DNA of 64,000 nucleotides from Tessaracoccus aquimaris (GTDB taxonomy: Bacteria; Actinomycetota; Actinomycetes; Propionibacteriales; Propionibacteriaceae). The translations under genes and the position numbers were made by a program. This document shows positions 36,019 to 45,777 of the stretch, piece after piece. The number at the start of each line of letters is the position of its first letter. The stretch's first letter is position 1. Location of the stretch: assembly GCF_001997345.1 (NCBI RefSeq), contig NZ_CP019606.1:3038001-3102000 (forward strand). The letters are read 5' to 3'. The notes under the pieces were generated by a model. That model was not told where the DNA came from. It saw nothing but the letters and a program-made list of their open reading frames with translations, and did no database searches.

Positions 36019-39000
36019 CTAGAAGAGGCCGAAGAGCTTGGGCTTGCGGTTCCTGGCGAAGCCCTTGGCGTCGTCGCGGGCCGGGTCGACCAAGGGGGCG
36101 AGCAGGTCGTACAACTCGCGGCGGGTCTGCTCGTGGGCGCGGACGAAGCCGTTCGGGTGGACGGCCCACTCGATCAACTCACGCACCTGCTCGTCCCCGC
36201 CAGGGTCGAGGACGTGGATGCCGAGCCGCAGGTAGTGCATCGCCGCAAAGGCGGACAGGTTGTAGGGCTTGCGTGGGGTCGCCGCGTCGCGCTGCATCGC
36301 CTCGCGCAGCCACCAGCGACCCCAGCCGATTAGCGTCTCGGCCGACGCGTCGTCTGGGTCTGCGTCGTGGGCGCGGCGCAGCGCGGCCAGCGCGTCGGCG
36401 AGGGCGGCGTTGGCCGCCGCGGGATGCGCCTCCCACTGGTCGGCGGCCGCGGACACGGCCGCCCGCGCCCTTGCCAGATCCGACGCGTGGGAGGAGCCGG
36501 CACGTCCGCCGTCCCCGGCACCTGCCGCCGAGTCTGAGGCGGCGACGGCGACTCCCGCCCCACCACCAGCGAGATAGCGGCCTGCCACCCGGTGGAACCG
36601 GTCGATCCAGTCGGCGTCGCGCGCCCGGTCGAGGTGCGGCTCGAGCAGTCGGTACAGCTCGGCGACCAGGGCCTGATCGGCCAGCGGCGCGAAGGTGTCC
36701 TCGTGGCCGGCGAGCCGGACCATGCCCTTCAGGTCGTCGTCGGGGTTCGGGTCGAACTCGGGCGTGCCGAGCCGCAGGTACAGCCGCGCCGACCGCGCGG
36801 TCCTCAACCACTTCGTCGTCGGGGCAGTTCGGTTGCGTCGTTGTCGGCGCGCCAGCACGTCAGGAACAGCTCCGAGGCGTGCCCGGCCGCGGGCAGGAGG
36901 CTCTTCTCGCGGGCCTCGGGAACGACCTCGAGGTGGGCCCGCGCCGCCTCCAGGTAGCGGGGCAGCACCTCCTCATACAGCTCGACGGCGCGCTGGAGGT
37001 CCTCGTCGCGGACGTCCCGTGCCGCGTTGAGGCCTCCGCGGGCCTCGACGAGGCCAAGGTAGGTGGGGCCCAGTTCGGCGAGCCTGCCGCGCGCCTCGTC
37101 GATGGCCTCGCGCATCCTGAGCGCGGTCTGCTGGTCCATCGCGTCCAGGCTGTGCTCAGTGCGCAGCACGACAGCCCCGATGCCGTCGAGTTCGCGCTCC
37201 TCAGCGCCGCCCGGCCAGTCGAGGAAGATGCGCGCGGTGCGGGCGACATTCGGCCAGTCCTCCGCGTCGCAGTAGCGGTGGAACAGCCAGAGGCCCTGCG
37301 ACCGGATCAGCAGCGGGTAATCCTGCTGTTCGTACTCGTCGTGCTCGATGGCGTCCATCAGCAGCGGCACGAGCTGCTCGGTGGCGACGATCAGCCGCTG
37401 CTGGTCCTCCTCCCAGTCGAGCGTGGTGTGCTTGAGGAGCGCGCGTTCGACGATGGCGTAGTCGGCGTCGTTGCCCTCCAGCAGCCCCCACATCTCGTCT
37501 GCCGCCGCTACGGCCTCCGGGCGCTCGGCCTCGCGGACGACGTCGTGCAGGGCGAGGACCCGGGCGCGCACGGCCCTGGGACTGGTGGCGTTGCGCAGGT
37601 CCTCCGCGACGCGCCGCGCCCACTGCAACGCGTCGGCGCGGAGCTCGTAGCGTTGGAAGCCGTAGATGATGCGGCGGGCGAAGATGACGCTCGCCTCCAG
37701 CACCTCCTCATCGATGTCGCCGATCCCGCGGGTGTACAGCTCGATCAGGACGGGCAGGTGCTCCCGGAACTCGTCGAGGCTGCCGATGGCGCTCATGAAG
37801 GCGGGGCCGCCGAACTGCGACTGCATCACCCACAGCCGCTGGGCAGGGTCGTCGGAGTAGAGCTGCGGGGGCACGCCGTCGACGCGCTCGTCGTCGGGCC
37901 CTGGCTCGTCCGGGGGCAGCAGTGCCTGGGAGACGGCAAAGCGCAGCCGCTGCAGGGCGTCGGGTTCGGCCGCGGAGCCGCTGCCGAGGCCACCAAGCTC
38001 CCCGAACCGTTCCTGTCCGCCGTCGGGGTCGAAGTGGGCCCTGACGGCGGCGCCCGCGACCAGGAATCCGGTGCCGGTGGGTCCGGGGCGGGTCGATCCG
38101 ATCCGCTCGAGTTCGGCCGCCAAGTCCGGGGCGCGGCCCTCGATGACGACGATCTCAAGGCGCTTGAAGACCTCCTCGTCGGTGCCCGGTGCCAGCAGCC
38201 GGTCGACCACGGGTTCGCCAGCCCGAAGGCTCAGCACCAGTTCCATCCGCCAGGCGAAGTCGATCTCGGCCGTGAACGCGTCCGACTCCTCCTCGTCGAG
38301 ATCCCGACGGTCGAGGTAGGCCCGGTTGATCCAGCCGCGCAGCACCTCTGCCGCTTCCCCGCCGGGACCCAACTGTTGACCAACCGCAGCGCCGAGCGGG
38401 CGAGCAGTTCCGGCCGACCGGAGGGCTGAAGCTGGGCGTGCACCTTCGCGTAGACGTCGCTGACGACGTCGAGGAATGGTCGCTCGTCGAGGTCGCGGTT
38501 GTCGAGGAAGGCTAGGCCGAGCGTGATGCGGACCTGGTCGCCTGACCCGGCCGGGAGGGGGTGCGCGCCGCCCTCGGCGAGGGTGATCATCTGGGTCGCC
38601 TGATCCCAGGTCTGCTCGGCGCGGTACCAGCGGGAGTCCCGCTCCACGAGCGGTTGCGTGTGGCGGGCGATCATGACGAGCGCGTCGCTGGGGGCGCGGT
38701 CGCCGATCCGGTCGAGGAACTCCTCGGCGATCTGCTGCCACAGGTCGGCGCGCCCTGCCTCGGCGGCGGCTAGCGCGAAGGGTGTCAGCGCCCGCACATA
38801 GGAGTTGGTGCGGACCCGCTCCGGTGGCAGGTCGAACAAGCGCCGGATCAGCATGGTCCGTTCCGTCGAGACGCCCGTGGTCGCGAAGCGGACGAGGTGA
38901 GCCGCGACGTCGGAGGCCATCGGCACATCGAGGCCGAGGTCACGCAACTGGGCCGATCCGGCGACCAGGTCGTCGAGGCGGTCGGCGAGCGCCGCGACGG

Positions 39001-39292
39001 TGTCGTCCGGGCCGGTGGCGCTGGCGTCGTGGCCCTGCCAGATCATCCTGGCCTGCAGGTTGAGCGCGGTGACGAGGTCGTCGCCTGTCACCTCTTCCGG
39101 GCGCTCCCCTGGCTGTTCGACGGTGGCGCTGCTGAGTTCGATGAGCCGGTCGACCTGCTTCCGGAGCACCTGGTCGCCGACCTCGGTCGCCTGTTCGCGC
39201 AGCAGGTCGACGATGGGGAGGAACTCGTGCGGGTCGAGCGGCATCCTGCTCCACGCCAGTACCAGCGAGGCGGCCTTGCTGCGGTCGTCCAT
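36019..39292 (-). CDS. Large helical hypothetical protein (about 1,091 aa, two one-base frameshifts)
   Basis: Three collinear open segments (39292 to about 38365, about 38365 to 36822, about 36822 to 36019) join into one protein if one base is restored in each of two runs (38364-38366 and 36821-36824). At the joints the sequences become NSWVPGGEAAEVLRGW and ATELPPTTKWLRTARS. The protein is soluble, rich in Ala, Leu, Arg and acidic residues, and looks like an alpha-helical TPR/solenoid, with no catalytic motif recognised. An in-frame GTG lies at 39301. Neighbours give no clue to its function. Confidence 0.65.
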
Positions 39293-39322
39293 GCCCTTCA
39301 CTCTAGGCGCGACGGGGGCCGC

Positions 39323-39838
39323 TCACCCTTGGGCACGCAGCCAGTGGTCCACCTCGTCGACGGTCTGGCCGAGGTCGAGCGCTGTGCTGTCGAGGCGCAG
39401 CCCGGGGGCATCGGTCCAGGCGTCCAGGTCGGCCTTCAGGTGCGACCACGCGGCAGCGACCTGCTTGTCGCGCCCCGCGTCGCGGGAGGCGATGGAGGCG
39501 GCGTCGGGGTCGAGGATGACGAGTCGTGGCGGCCCGCCGAGCAGCCGGGCGTAGTCGGCGAACAGCCCTGGCCACAGCACCACGTCGGAGACGAACACGT
39601 CGAACCCGTCGGCCGCGAAGTTGGCGGCAAGCGCGCAGATGTTGGTACGGCGCAGCGCCAACTGCCGCTCGGCCTCGTCGGCAGGGTTGCCTCCTGGCAA
39701 CACCAGGCCGGCGACGATGAAGCATTCGCCGACGTCGTCGGTGTCGAGGTGCACGCCGCGGTCGCGCCGACCGGCCAGCGCCCGGGCGACCGACGTCTTG
39801 CCCGCGCCAGGCAGGCCCGAGACGATCGTGACGCTCAC
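39323..39838 (-). CDS. Small P-loop nucleotide kinase-like protein
   Basis: A 171-residue AAA/P-loop kinase-like protein with Walker A GLPGAGKTSVAR at the start, the strand GVHLDTDDVG (Asp pair expected to bind substrate) and FDVFVSDVVLWPGLF. It resembles gluconate/zeta-toxin-type small-molecule kinases. The GTG start at 39838 overlaps the stop of the YdeI-like gene (GTGA), so translation is coupled. The substrate is unknown. Confidence 0.7.
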   Translation of the reverse strand: MSVTIVSGLPGAGKTSVARALAGRRDRGVHLDTDDVGECFIVAGLVLPGGNPADEAERQLALRRTNICALAANFAADGFDVFVSDVVLWPGLFADYARLLGGPPRLVILDPDAASIASRDAGRDKQVAAAWSHLKADLDAWTDAPGLRLDSTALDLGQTVDEVDHWLRAQG

Positions 39839-40401
39839 GGCCCGCTCCGCTCGCCGCGGGCGGCCTTCTCGACGGTGGTGGCGATCCTCGCCTCCCGGGT
39901 CGCGGGCCGCTTCGCCGAGACGATCCACATCAGGATCGCCTTGCGCACCCCGGCGGGGAACGCGTCGAAGGTGGCGGCCGCGTCGGGCACCGCGTCGAGG
40001 GCCGCTCGGACGTCGTCAGGCACGATGCCCTCCTCGACATCGGCGAGCAGGTCCCACACCCCACTCGCCTTGGCCGCCTCGACGAGCGCCAACCCGGCCG
40101 GGGCCATCTCCCCCGAGTCGGTCAGCCGCTGGACGCGGTCCCGGTTCGACCTGACCCAGGTGCTCGCCGGGTTGCGCGGCCCGAAGCGCTGGTAGCGGGT
40201 CGTCTCATCGCGCGGCTTGCTGACGCTGTCGATCCAGCCGAAGCACAGCGCCTGGCAGACGGCGTCGTCGTAGCTGACGGCGCCGCCCTTGCTCAGCACC
40301 AGCCAGGCCTGCTTGGCGTCGGTGTGGTGCCCGGCGAGCCAGTCGCGCCACTGTTCGGTGGTCTCGGCGTGGACGACGGGCGCTCCCTCGAAGGTCTCCA
40401 T
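39835..40401 (-). CDS. YdeI/OmpD-associated family protein
   Basis: A 188-residue protein with the YdeI/BofL-like motifs WLVLSKGGAVSYDDAVCQAL, CFGWIDS, RYQRFGPRNPASTWV and, at the C-terminus, AFPAGVRKAILMWIVSAKRP. The family is cytoplasmic and of unclear function; members are associated with resistance to antimicrobial peptides in some bacteria. The start at 40401 matches the conserved N-terminus. The P-loop kinase gene overlaps its end. The next 90 bases towards the desaturase gene hold nothing recognised. Confidence 0.82.
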   Translation of the reverse strand: METFEGAPVVHAETTEQWRDWLAGHHTDAKQAWLVLSKGGAVSYDDAVCQALCFGWIDSVSKPRDETTRYQRFGPRNPASTWVRSNRDRVQRLTDSGEMAPAGLALVEAAKASGVWDLLADVEEGIVPDDVRAALDAVPDAAATFDAFPAGVRKAILMWIVSAKRPATREARIATTVEKAARGERSGP

Positions 40402-40492
40402 CCACCCATCTTCGCGGCCCGAAGGCCAGGCGACCAGATCGGCTCGGTCCCCGCAGACGGGCCGACAGGCTCCGACGGCGAGGCGGGACCCG

Positions 40493-41599
40493 TCAGGCGC
40501 GCCGGTACTGCGCCGTGATGGGGCACTCGAACGGGTCGCGGGCGGCGAGGCCCACGCGGTTGAGGTAGCGGATGACGATGCCGTAGGAGCCAACCAGCGA
40601 GGCCTCGGTGTACGGCACGTCAAGCTTGTCGCAGAACTCCCGCACGATCAGACGCGCCTTCCGCAGGTGGGGTCGCGGCATGTTCGGGAACAGGTGATGC
40701 TCGATCTGGTAGTTGAGGCCACCCATCAGGGTGGTGGCCCACCAGCCGCCCCGGATATTGCGCGAGGTGCGGACCTGCTTGGAGAAGAAGTCGAGCTTGG
40801 CGTCCTTGGCGATGACGGGCATGCCCTTGTGGTTCGGGGCGAACGACGAGCCCATGTAGAGGCCGAAGACCGCGAACTGCACGCCCATGAAGGCAAACGC
40901 CATGCCGATCGGCAGGAACAGGAAGACCGGCACCAGCAGCAGCGCGAACCGCCCGAACACGATCGCCAGCTCGATCCAGCGCGACTTCACGGGGCCGCGC
41001 GAGAAGAGATGCTGGAAGCTCAGCCTGTGCAGGTTGAGCCCCTCCAGGGTGAGCAGCGGGAAGAACAGCCAGCCCTGACGGCGCGTGATCCAGCGTCGCA
41101 GCCCGCGCGCTGTTGCCGCGTCCTCCTCGACGAACGAGACGGTGTCGATGGCGATGTCAGGGTCCTTGGCGATCCGGTTGGGGTTGCCGTGGTGCCTGGT
41201 GTGCTTGCTGTCCCACCAGGAGAAGCTCATGCCGATCGAACCGGCGAGGATGCGGGCGAGCCTGTCGTTGGCTGGCGCGGTCGCGAGGATCTGCTTGTGT
41301 CCCGCCTCGTGGGCCAGGAACGCGACCTGCGTGAACAGCACCCCGAGGACCGCCGCGATCAGCAACTGGAACCAGCTGTGGCCGAGCAGCACGAAACCAG
41401 TGATGGCCCCGCCCATGCCAAGGGCCAGCACAGAGCCGACCACGATGTAGAACCATCGGGCCCGGTGCAGGAGGCCTTGTTCTTTCACGCGCTGCGAGAC
41501 CTCGGTGTAGGCGCGGATCAGCGGCGGATAGTCAGTGGTGTCCACGTACTTCTGCCAGCGGCGCACCGTGGGCGCCGACTCGAGGGTAGGGCTCTGCAT
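40493..41599 (-). CDS. Membrane fatty acid desaturase
   Basis: The 368-residue protein has two to four membrane-spanning segments and the three histidine boxes of acyl-lipid/acyl-CoA desaturases: HEAGH (near residue 94), HTRHH and QIEHH. These bind the di-iron centre that inserts a double bond into acyl chains. The box QIEHH is typical of front-end and delta-9-type desaturases with this topology. AGGAG lies 8 bases upstream of the ATG at 41599. The regiospecificity cannot be read off. It probably adjusts membrane fluidity. Confidence 0.9.
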   Translation of the reverse strand: MQSPTLESAPTVRRWQKYVDTTDYPPLIRAYTEVSQRVKEQGLLHRARWFYIVVGSVLALGMGGAITGFVLLGHSWFQLLIAAVLGVLFTQVAFLAHEAGHKQILATAPANDRLARILAGSIGMSFSWWDSKHTRHHGNPNRIAKDPDIAIDTVSFVEEDAATARGLRRWITRRQGWLFFPLLTLEGLNLHRLSFQHLFSRGPVKSRWIELAIVFGRFALLLVPVFLFLPIGMAFAFMGVQFAVFGLYMGSSFAPNHKGMPVIAKDAKLDFFSKQVRTSRNIRGGWWATTLMGGLNYQIEHHLFPNMPRPHLRKARLIVREFCDKLDVPYTEASLVGSYGIVIRYLNRVGLAARDPFECPITAQYRRA

Positions 41600-41849
41600 C
41601 AGGGCGACTCCTGTCCAAATCTCCGAGGCAGGTCGAGCCCCGGGGAAGCCAATGGCGGTCGCCGAAAGCTGAGGCCCAAGGTACCCGCCCCAGCGAAGCC
41701 CGGCCCGGCTGCCCGCCCATCGGTCGTCCGAGACCCCTGGCTGGGGGCGGCGGAACCGGAGCGCACGAGCCACTGGCCCGCTCGTGCCGCCGTCGGCTGG
41801 GGCGGCGGCCGGTGCGGCGTCCGAGCCTGTGTGACGCGAACGAGACCGC

Positions 41850-41978
41850 ATGGCCCGCAAGCGAACCACGGGCGACGGCGACGCGCCGGAACCTGACCCG
41901 TTCACCGAACTGTCAGCACGGTGCGTCGGCCTGACCCCCGACCCGGTCCCGCTACCGACGCAGCAGTACCGGATCTAG
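41850..41978 (+). CDS. Possible 42-residue hypothetical protein
   Basis: In the 386-base gap between the desaturase and the PEP-hydrolase-like gene, an ATG at 41850 opens a 42-codon frame ending at 41978, starting ARKRTTGDGDAPEPDPF. Third-position GC is high and it ends just before the convergent gene. No strong ribosome-binding site or homologue is recognised. The rest of the gap (41600-41849) shows nothing. Confidence 0.3.
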   Translation: MARKRTTGDGDAPEPDPFTELSARCVGLTPDPVPLPTQQYRI

Positions 41979-41985
41979 CCCGAGC

Positions 41986-42807
41986 TCAGAACGTCAGGGC
42001 CTTGAAGTCCTCCGTCTGCTTGCGGATGCCGACCTCGGTGGGCAGCCGCTCGATCGACGAGGCGCCGAAGAATCCGACGATGCCCTCGGTGTGTTGCAGC
42101 ACGTACTGGGCGTCGGACGGTTCGGCGATCGGGCCGCCGTGGCACAGGCAGAGGATGTCCGGGTTGACCCGCTTGGCGGCGTCGGCGAGCGCCTGCACCC
42201 TCTCGGCCGCCTGCTCGAGAGTCATGGCGGTGTGGGCGCCGATCGTGCCCGCGGTCGTCAGGCCCATGTGCGGAACCAGGATGTCGGCCCCGGCCTTCGC
42301 CATGTCGGCCGCCTGCTCCTCATCGAAGACGTAGGGGGCGGTGACGAGGCCGAGTTCGTGCGCCTGGGCGATCATGTCGACCTCGAGGCCGTAGCCCATC
42401 CCCGTCTCCTCGAGGTTGGCACGGAAGTTGCCGTCCATCAGCCCGACCGTCGGGAAGTTCTGCACCCCGGCGAAGCCGATGTCCTTGATTTGGCGCAGGA
42501 AGTGCGGCATGACGCGGAACGGGTCGGTGCCGCAGACGCCCGCGAGCACGGGGGTCTTCTTGACGACGGGGAGCACCTCGTTGGCCATCTCCATCACGAT
42601 GGCGTTGGCGTCGCCGTAGGGCAGCAGGCCAGAGAGCGACCCGCGGCCGGCCATCCGGAAGCGGCCAGAGTTGTAGATGATGAGCAGGTCGATGCCGCCG
42701 GCCTCGGCCGACTTGGCGGTGATGCCGGTGCCCGCGCCGCCTCCGATGATGGGCCGTCCCGCTGCCACCTGCTCGCGGAATCGGGCGAGGACCTCGTCCC
42801 TGGTCAT
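41986..42807 (-). CDS. Phosphoenolpyruvate-hydrolase-like TIM-barrel protein
   Basis: A 273-residue TIM barrel of the PEP-hydrolase family (formerly DUF, TIM-barrel signal transduction). Motifs are [50 protein letters not shown] and [14 protein letters not shown]. The gene is one base after the Tm-1-like gene, in an operon, as in many bacteria and fungi where the two functions are fused or adjacent. The biochemical role remains unknown. Confidence 0.85.
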   Translation of the reverse strand: MTRDEVLARFREQVAAGRPIIGGGAGTGITAKSAEAGGIDLLIIYNSGRFRMAGRGSLSGLLPYGDANAIVMEMANEVLPVVKKTPVLAGVCGTDPFRVMPHFLRQIKDIGFAGVQNFPTVGLMDGNFRANLEETGMGYGLEVDMIAQAHELGLVTAPYVFDEEQAADMAKAGADILVPHMGLTTAGTIGAHTAMTLEQAAERVQALADAAKRVNPDILCLCHGGPIAEPSDAQYVLQHTEGIVGFFGASSIERLPTEVGIRKQTEDFKALTF

Positions 42808-42808
42808 G

Positions 42809-44044
42809 TCACTGCTCCTTCTGGGCCTTGATGGCCCTGTCGAGGGCGTCGGCCATTGCGGCGCCGAAGCCCTGGTCGTTGATGGCCTGATCGCGCTCGA
42901 CGATAGCGACCTGGCTGCCACTGAGCCCCTGGCGGAGCGCGTCGAACAGCGCCGCGTCGGCGTCCGCGTCGCGGAAGGGGGCGTCGTCGACGTCGATGGC
43001 GCTGACCCCCTTGAGGGGCAGGAACAGCTCGGTCGGGCCGGTCGCGGCGGCCAGCTTTGCGGCGATGCGTCGGCCGAGTTCGGCCGTCTCCTCCGGCGTG
43101 GTGCGCATCAGCGTCACCGTCGGGTTGTGGACGAAGAGGTTGCGGTCGCGGAACCGCTCCGGGACGGTGTCGGCCGGGCCGAAGTTGACCATGTCGAGCG
43201 CGCCGACGCTGACCACCTGCGGCAGGCCGAGCCTGCCCGCGATCTCGAGCCGGTCGGGGCCTGCGCTGAGCACGCCGCCGACGAGGTCGTCGGCGAGTTC
43301 GGTGGTTGTGAGGTCGCACACGCCGGCCAGGAGGTTGGACGCGACCAGCTTCTCCATCGCGCGGCCGCCGGTGCCGGTGGCGTGGAATACGAGCACCTCG
43401 TAGCCGAGCTCGGTGAGCCGGGCGCGCGCCTCGTCGGCCGCCGGGGTCGTGACGCCGAACATGGTGAGCCCGACCAGCGGTACGTGTTCGTCGCCCGCCT
43501 CGCTCCCGGTGCGCGACTCGTAGGCCTTCGCCATGCCGGAGATGGCGGCGACGGCGTTGCCGAGCACGACGCTGGAGACGGAGTTGATGCCCGCGACGTC
43601 GACGACGGAGTACATCAGCGTCGCGTCGACCGCCCCGACGTAGGGGCTCACGTCGCCGCTTGCCATGGTCGAGACGAGCAGCTTCGGCACGCCGATCGGC
43701 AGCGCCTGCATGGCTGGTGCCGCGACAGAGGATCCGCCGGAGCCTCCGACGCTGAGCAGCCCGTGCAGCCGTCCCTCCTCGAAGAGCCGGTGCACGACCT
43801 CGGCGGCGCCACGGCCCATGGCGGTCATGGTCTCGCCACGGTCGCGCCGCTCGTGCAGCCCCGCCGCGTCGAGCCCGGCGGCGGCCAGCACCTCGTCGGG
43901 CGTGACGTCCGCCGTCGACGCCTCCGAGAACGAGCCGACGTCGACGGTGAGCACCTCGACGCCCGCCGCGAGCAGTTGTCCCTTGAGCCAGTCGTACTCG
44001 GCCCGCTTCGTGTCGAGGGTTCCGAGCAGCACCACGGTCGCCAT
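42809..44044 (-). CDS. Tm-1-like ATP-binding domain protein (UPF0261)
   Basis: A 411-residue protein of the Tm-1-like/UPF0261 family, with [18 protein letters not shown] at the start, [19 protein letters not shown] (nucleotide site), [17 protein letters not shown] and [15 protein letters not shown]. In plants Tm-1 gives virus resistance; in bacteria the role is unclear. It always pairs with the TIM-barrel partner, as here, where the partner starts one base downstream. Confidence 0.88.
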   Translation of the reverse strand: MATVVLLGTLDTKRAEYDWLKGQLLAAGVEVLTVDVGSFSEASTADVTPDEVLAAAGLDAAGLHERRDRGETMTAMGRGAAEVVHRLFEEGRLHGLLSVGGSGGSSVAAPAMQALPIGVPKLLVSTMASGDVSPYVGAVDATLMYSVVDVAGINSVSSVVLGNAVAAISGMAKAYESRTGSEAGDEHVPLVGLTMFGVTTPAADEARARLTELGYEVLVFHATGTGGRAMEKLVASNLLAGVCDLTTTELADDLVGGVLSAGPDRLEIAGRLGLPQVVSVGALDMVNFGPADTVPERFRDRNLFVHNPTVTLMRTTPEETAELGRRIAAKLAAATGPTELFLPLKGVSAIDVDDAPFRDADADAALFDALRQGLSGSQVAIVERDQAINDQGFGAAMADALDRAIKAQKEQ

Positions 44045-44129
44045 TGACCATCACCTTCCGTCGTCTACGTGTGCCTTCACGCTACCGATCTCGCGACGGG
44101 GACGCGCTCTGTTCGCGCAACATCGCAGA

Positions 44130-44795
44130 TCAGGCGCCGGGTCCATCGTCGTTGCTGGCGCGCCGTTCGACCAGCGGCGACAGGTAGCGCTGGATGCTCG
44201 GGGCGACCGCCTCGACGAGTTCCTCGCGCGACATGCCCGTGAACGCCGAGAGGCCGAGCACGTTGCGGGCGAGCGCGACCCCCATCAGATGCGCCCCGGC
44301 GAGGGCCACCCCGCGCGTCGCCTCGGGCGGCGCGGCCGCCACCTCGGGCACCTTCGACATCTGCGAGAACAGGGCCTCCGCGACCAACTCGCCGCCGTGC
44401 TCCGACGTGACGGCGGAACGGACGAGGCCCTGGAGCACCGGTCCGAGCTCGGCGTCGTCCCAGAGGGTCAGGTAGGCCTCGGCGACGCGTCGGCCGAGCT
44501 GCCCCGGGTCGCCCGAGACCGCCTCCGCCATCCGCTGCGGGATCTCCGAGTGGGCCGCCATCGCCGCCGCGAACAGCGAGGGCTTGTCTGTGAAGAAGTG
44601 CCGGATCAGCGCGGGATCGACGCCCGCCGCGTCCGCGATCGCGCGCATCGACGCGCCGTCGAAACCGCGCTCGGCGAACAGGGTCAGCGCGGCGTCGAGG
44701 ATGTCCTCCCGGGTGCCGCTTTCCCCGGCACGACGGCCCACGGGGCGGGCGCCCTTGGGTGGGTCGACGTCGGGATCGGTCATGGTCAGGATCAT
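44130..44795 (-). CDS. TetR-family repressor
   Basis: The 221-residue protein has a TetR DNA-binding domain in the first 75 residues (TREDILDAALTLFAERG, then ASMRAIADAAGVDPALIRHFF) and a C-terminal ligand-binding helical domain with QGLVRSAVTSE. It is divergent from an ABC exporter operon, and probably represses both. The ATG at 44795 with GGGGTGG just upstream is preferred. A second ATG at 44783 is possible. Confidence 0.85.
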   Translation of the reverse strand: MILTMTDPDVDPPKGARPVGRRAGESGTREDILDAALTLFAERGFDGASMRAIADAAGVDPALIRHFFTDKPSLFAAAMAAHSEIPQRMAEAVSGDPGQLGRRVAEAYLTLWDDAELGPVLQGLVRSAVTSEHGGELVAEALFSQMSKVPEVAAAPPEATRGVALAGAHLMGVALARNVLGLSAFTGMSREELVEAVAPSIQRYLSPLVERRASNDDGPGA

Positions 44796-44877
44796 ATCCA
44801 CCCCTATTTCCCCGCGTGTGGAATTAGGGCGTACACTTTTGGCGAGCCACCACAGCGGTGACCTGAAAGGCGGTCCG

Positions 44878-45777
44878 ATGAGCGGGCACGAGCGAGCGAT
44901 CCACGTCGAGAACCTGACGAAGTCGTACGGGAAGTTCCAGGCTCTCAAGGGGGTCGACCTCACCGTGGCGAAGGGCCAGGTGCACGGTTTCCTCGGCCCC
45001 AACGGAGCGGGCAAGTCCACGACCATCCGGGTACTGCTCGGCCTGCTGAAGGCTGACGGCGGGATCGCGCAGGTGCTGGGGAAGGACCCGTGGCGCGACG
45101 TCGTCGAGCTTCACCGTCGCTGCGCCTACGTGCCGGGCGACGTGTCGCTGTGGCCTGGCATGACCGGCGGTGAGGCGATCGACCTGCTTGGCGCGCTGCG
45201 CGGCGGCCTGAACGAGGAGCGGCGCCGCGACCTTGTCGACCGGTTCGAGCTCGACCCGACCAAGCGCGGGCGCCAGTACTCGAAGGGCAACAAGCAGAAG
45301 GTCGCGATCGTCGCGGCGCTGGCCTCGGATGTCGAGCTGCTGATCCTGGACGAGCCGACCAGCGGCCTCGACCCGCTGATGGAGAACGTCTTCCAGTCGG
45401 TGATCGCCGACGCGAATCAGCGCGGCACGACCGTCCTGCTGTCGAGCCACATCCTGGCCGAGGTCGAGTCCCTTGCGGACCGGATCTCGATCATCCGCGA
45501 CGGCCGGATCGTCCAGTCGGGCACGCTCGCCGAGCTGCAGAGTGGAATCCGCTCGACGATCCACGCGACGCTCGGCCGTGTGCCGGACGAGGCCGCGCTC
45601 GCCCTGCTCGACGACGCGCACGTCGAGGGGCACCGCTTGTCGGCAAGCATCGACTCGGCACACATCGGCGAGGCGATGGAGCGGCTGACACCGTTCGGCA
45701 TCGAGGCCCTCACCGTCGAGCCGCCGTCGCTCGAGTCGCTGTTCCTCCGCCTGTACGACACCGTCGAGGACCGATGA
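44878..45777 (+). CDS. ABC exporter ATP-binding protein
   Basis: A 299-residue ABC ATPase of drug/antibiotic-exporter type: Walker A GPNGAGKSTTIR (near residue 42), signature YSKGNKQKV (variant of LSGGQ), Walker B ELLILDEPTSGLDPLM and a switch His in LLSSHILAEVE. GAAAGG lies 7 bases before ATG 44878. It overlaps the permease start by 4 bases (ATGA), and a TetR gene is divergent from it. The usual role is removing a toxic compound sensed by TetR. Confidence 0.92.
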   Translation: MSGHERAIHVENLTKSYGKFQALKGVDLTVAKGQVHGFLGPNGAGKSTTIRVLLGLLKADGGIAQVLGKDPWRDVVELHRRCAYVPGDVSLWPGMTGGEAIDLLGALRGGLNEERRRDLVDRFELDPTKRGRQYSKGNKQKVAIVAALASDVELLILDEPTSGLDPLMENVFQSVIADANQRGTTVLLSSHILAEVESLADRISIIRDGRIVQSGTLAELQSGIRSTIHATLGRVPDEAALALLDDAHVEGHRLSASIDSAHIGEAMERLTPFGIEALTVEPPSLESLFLRLYDTVEDR

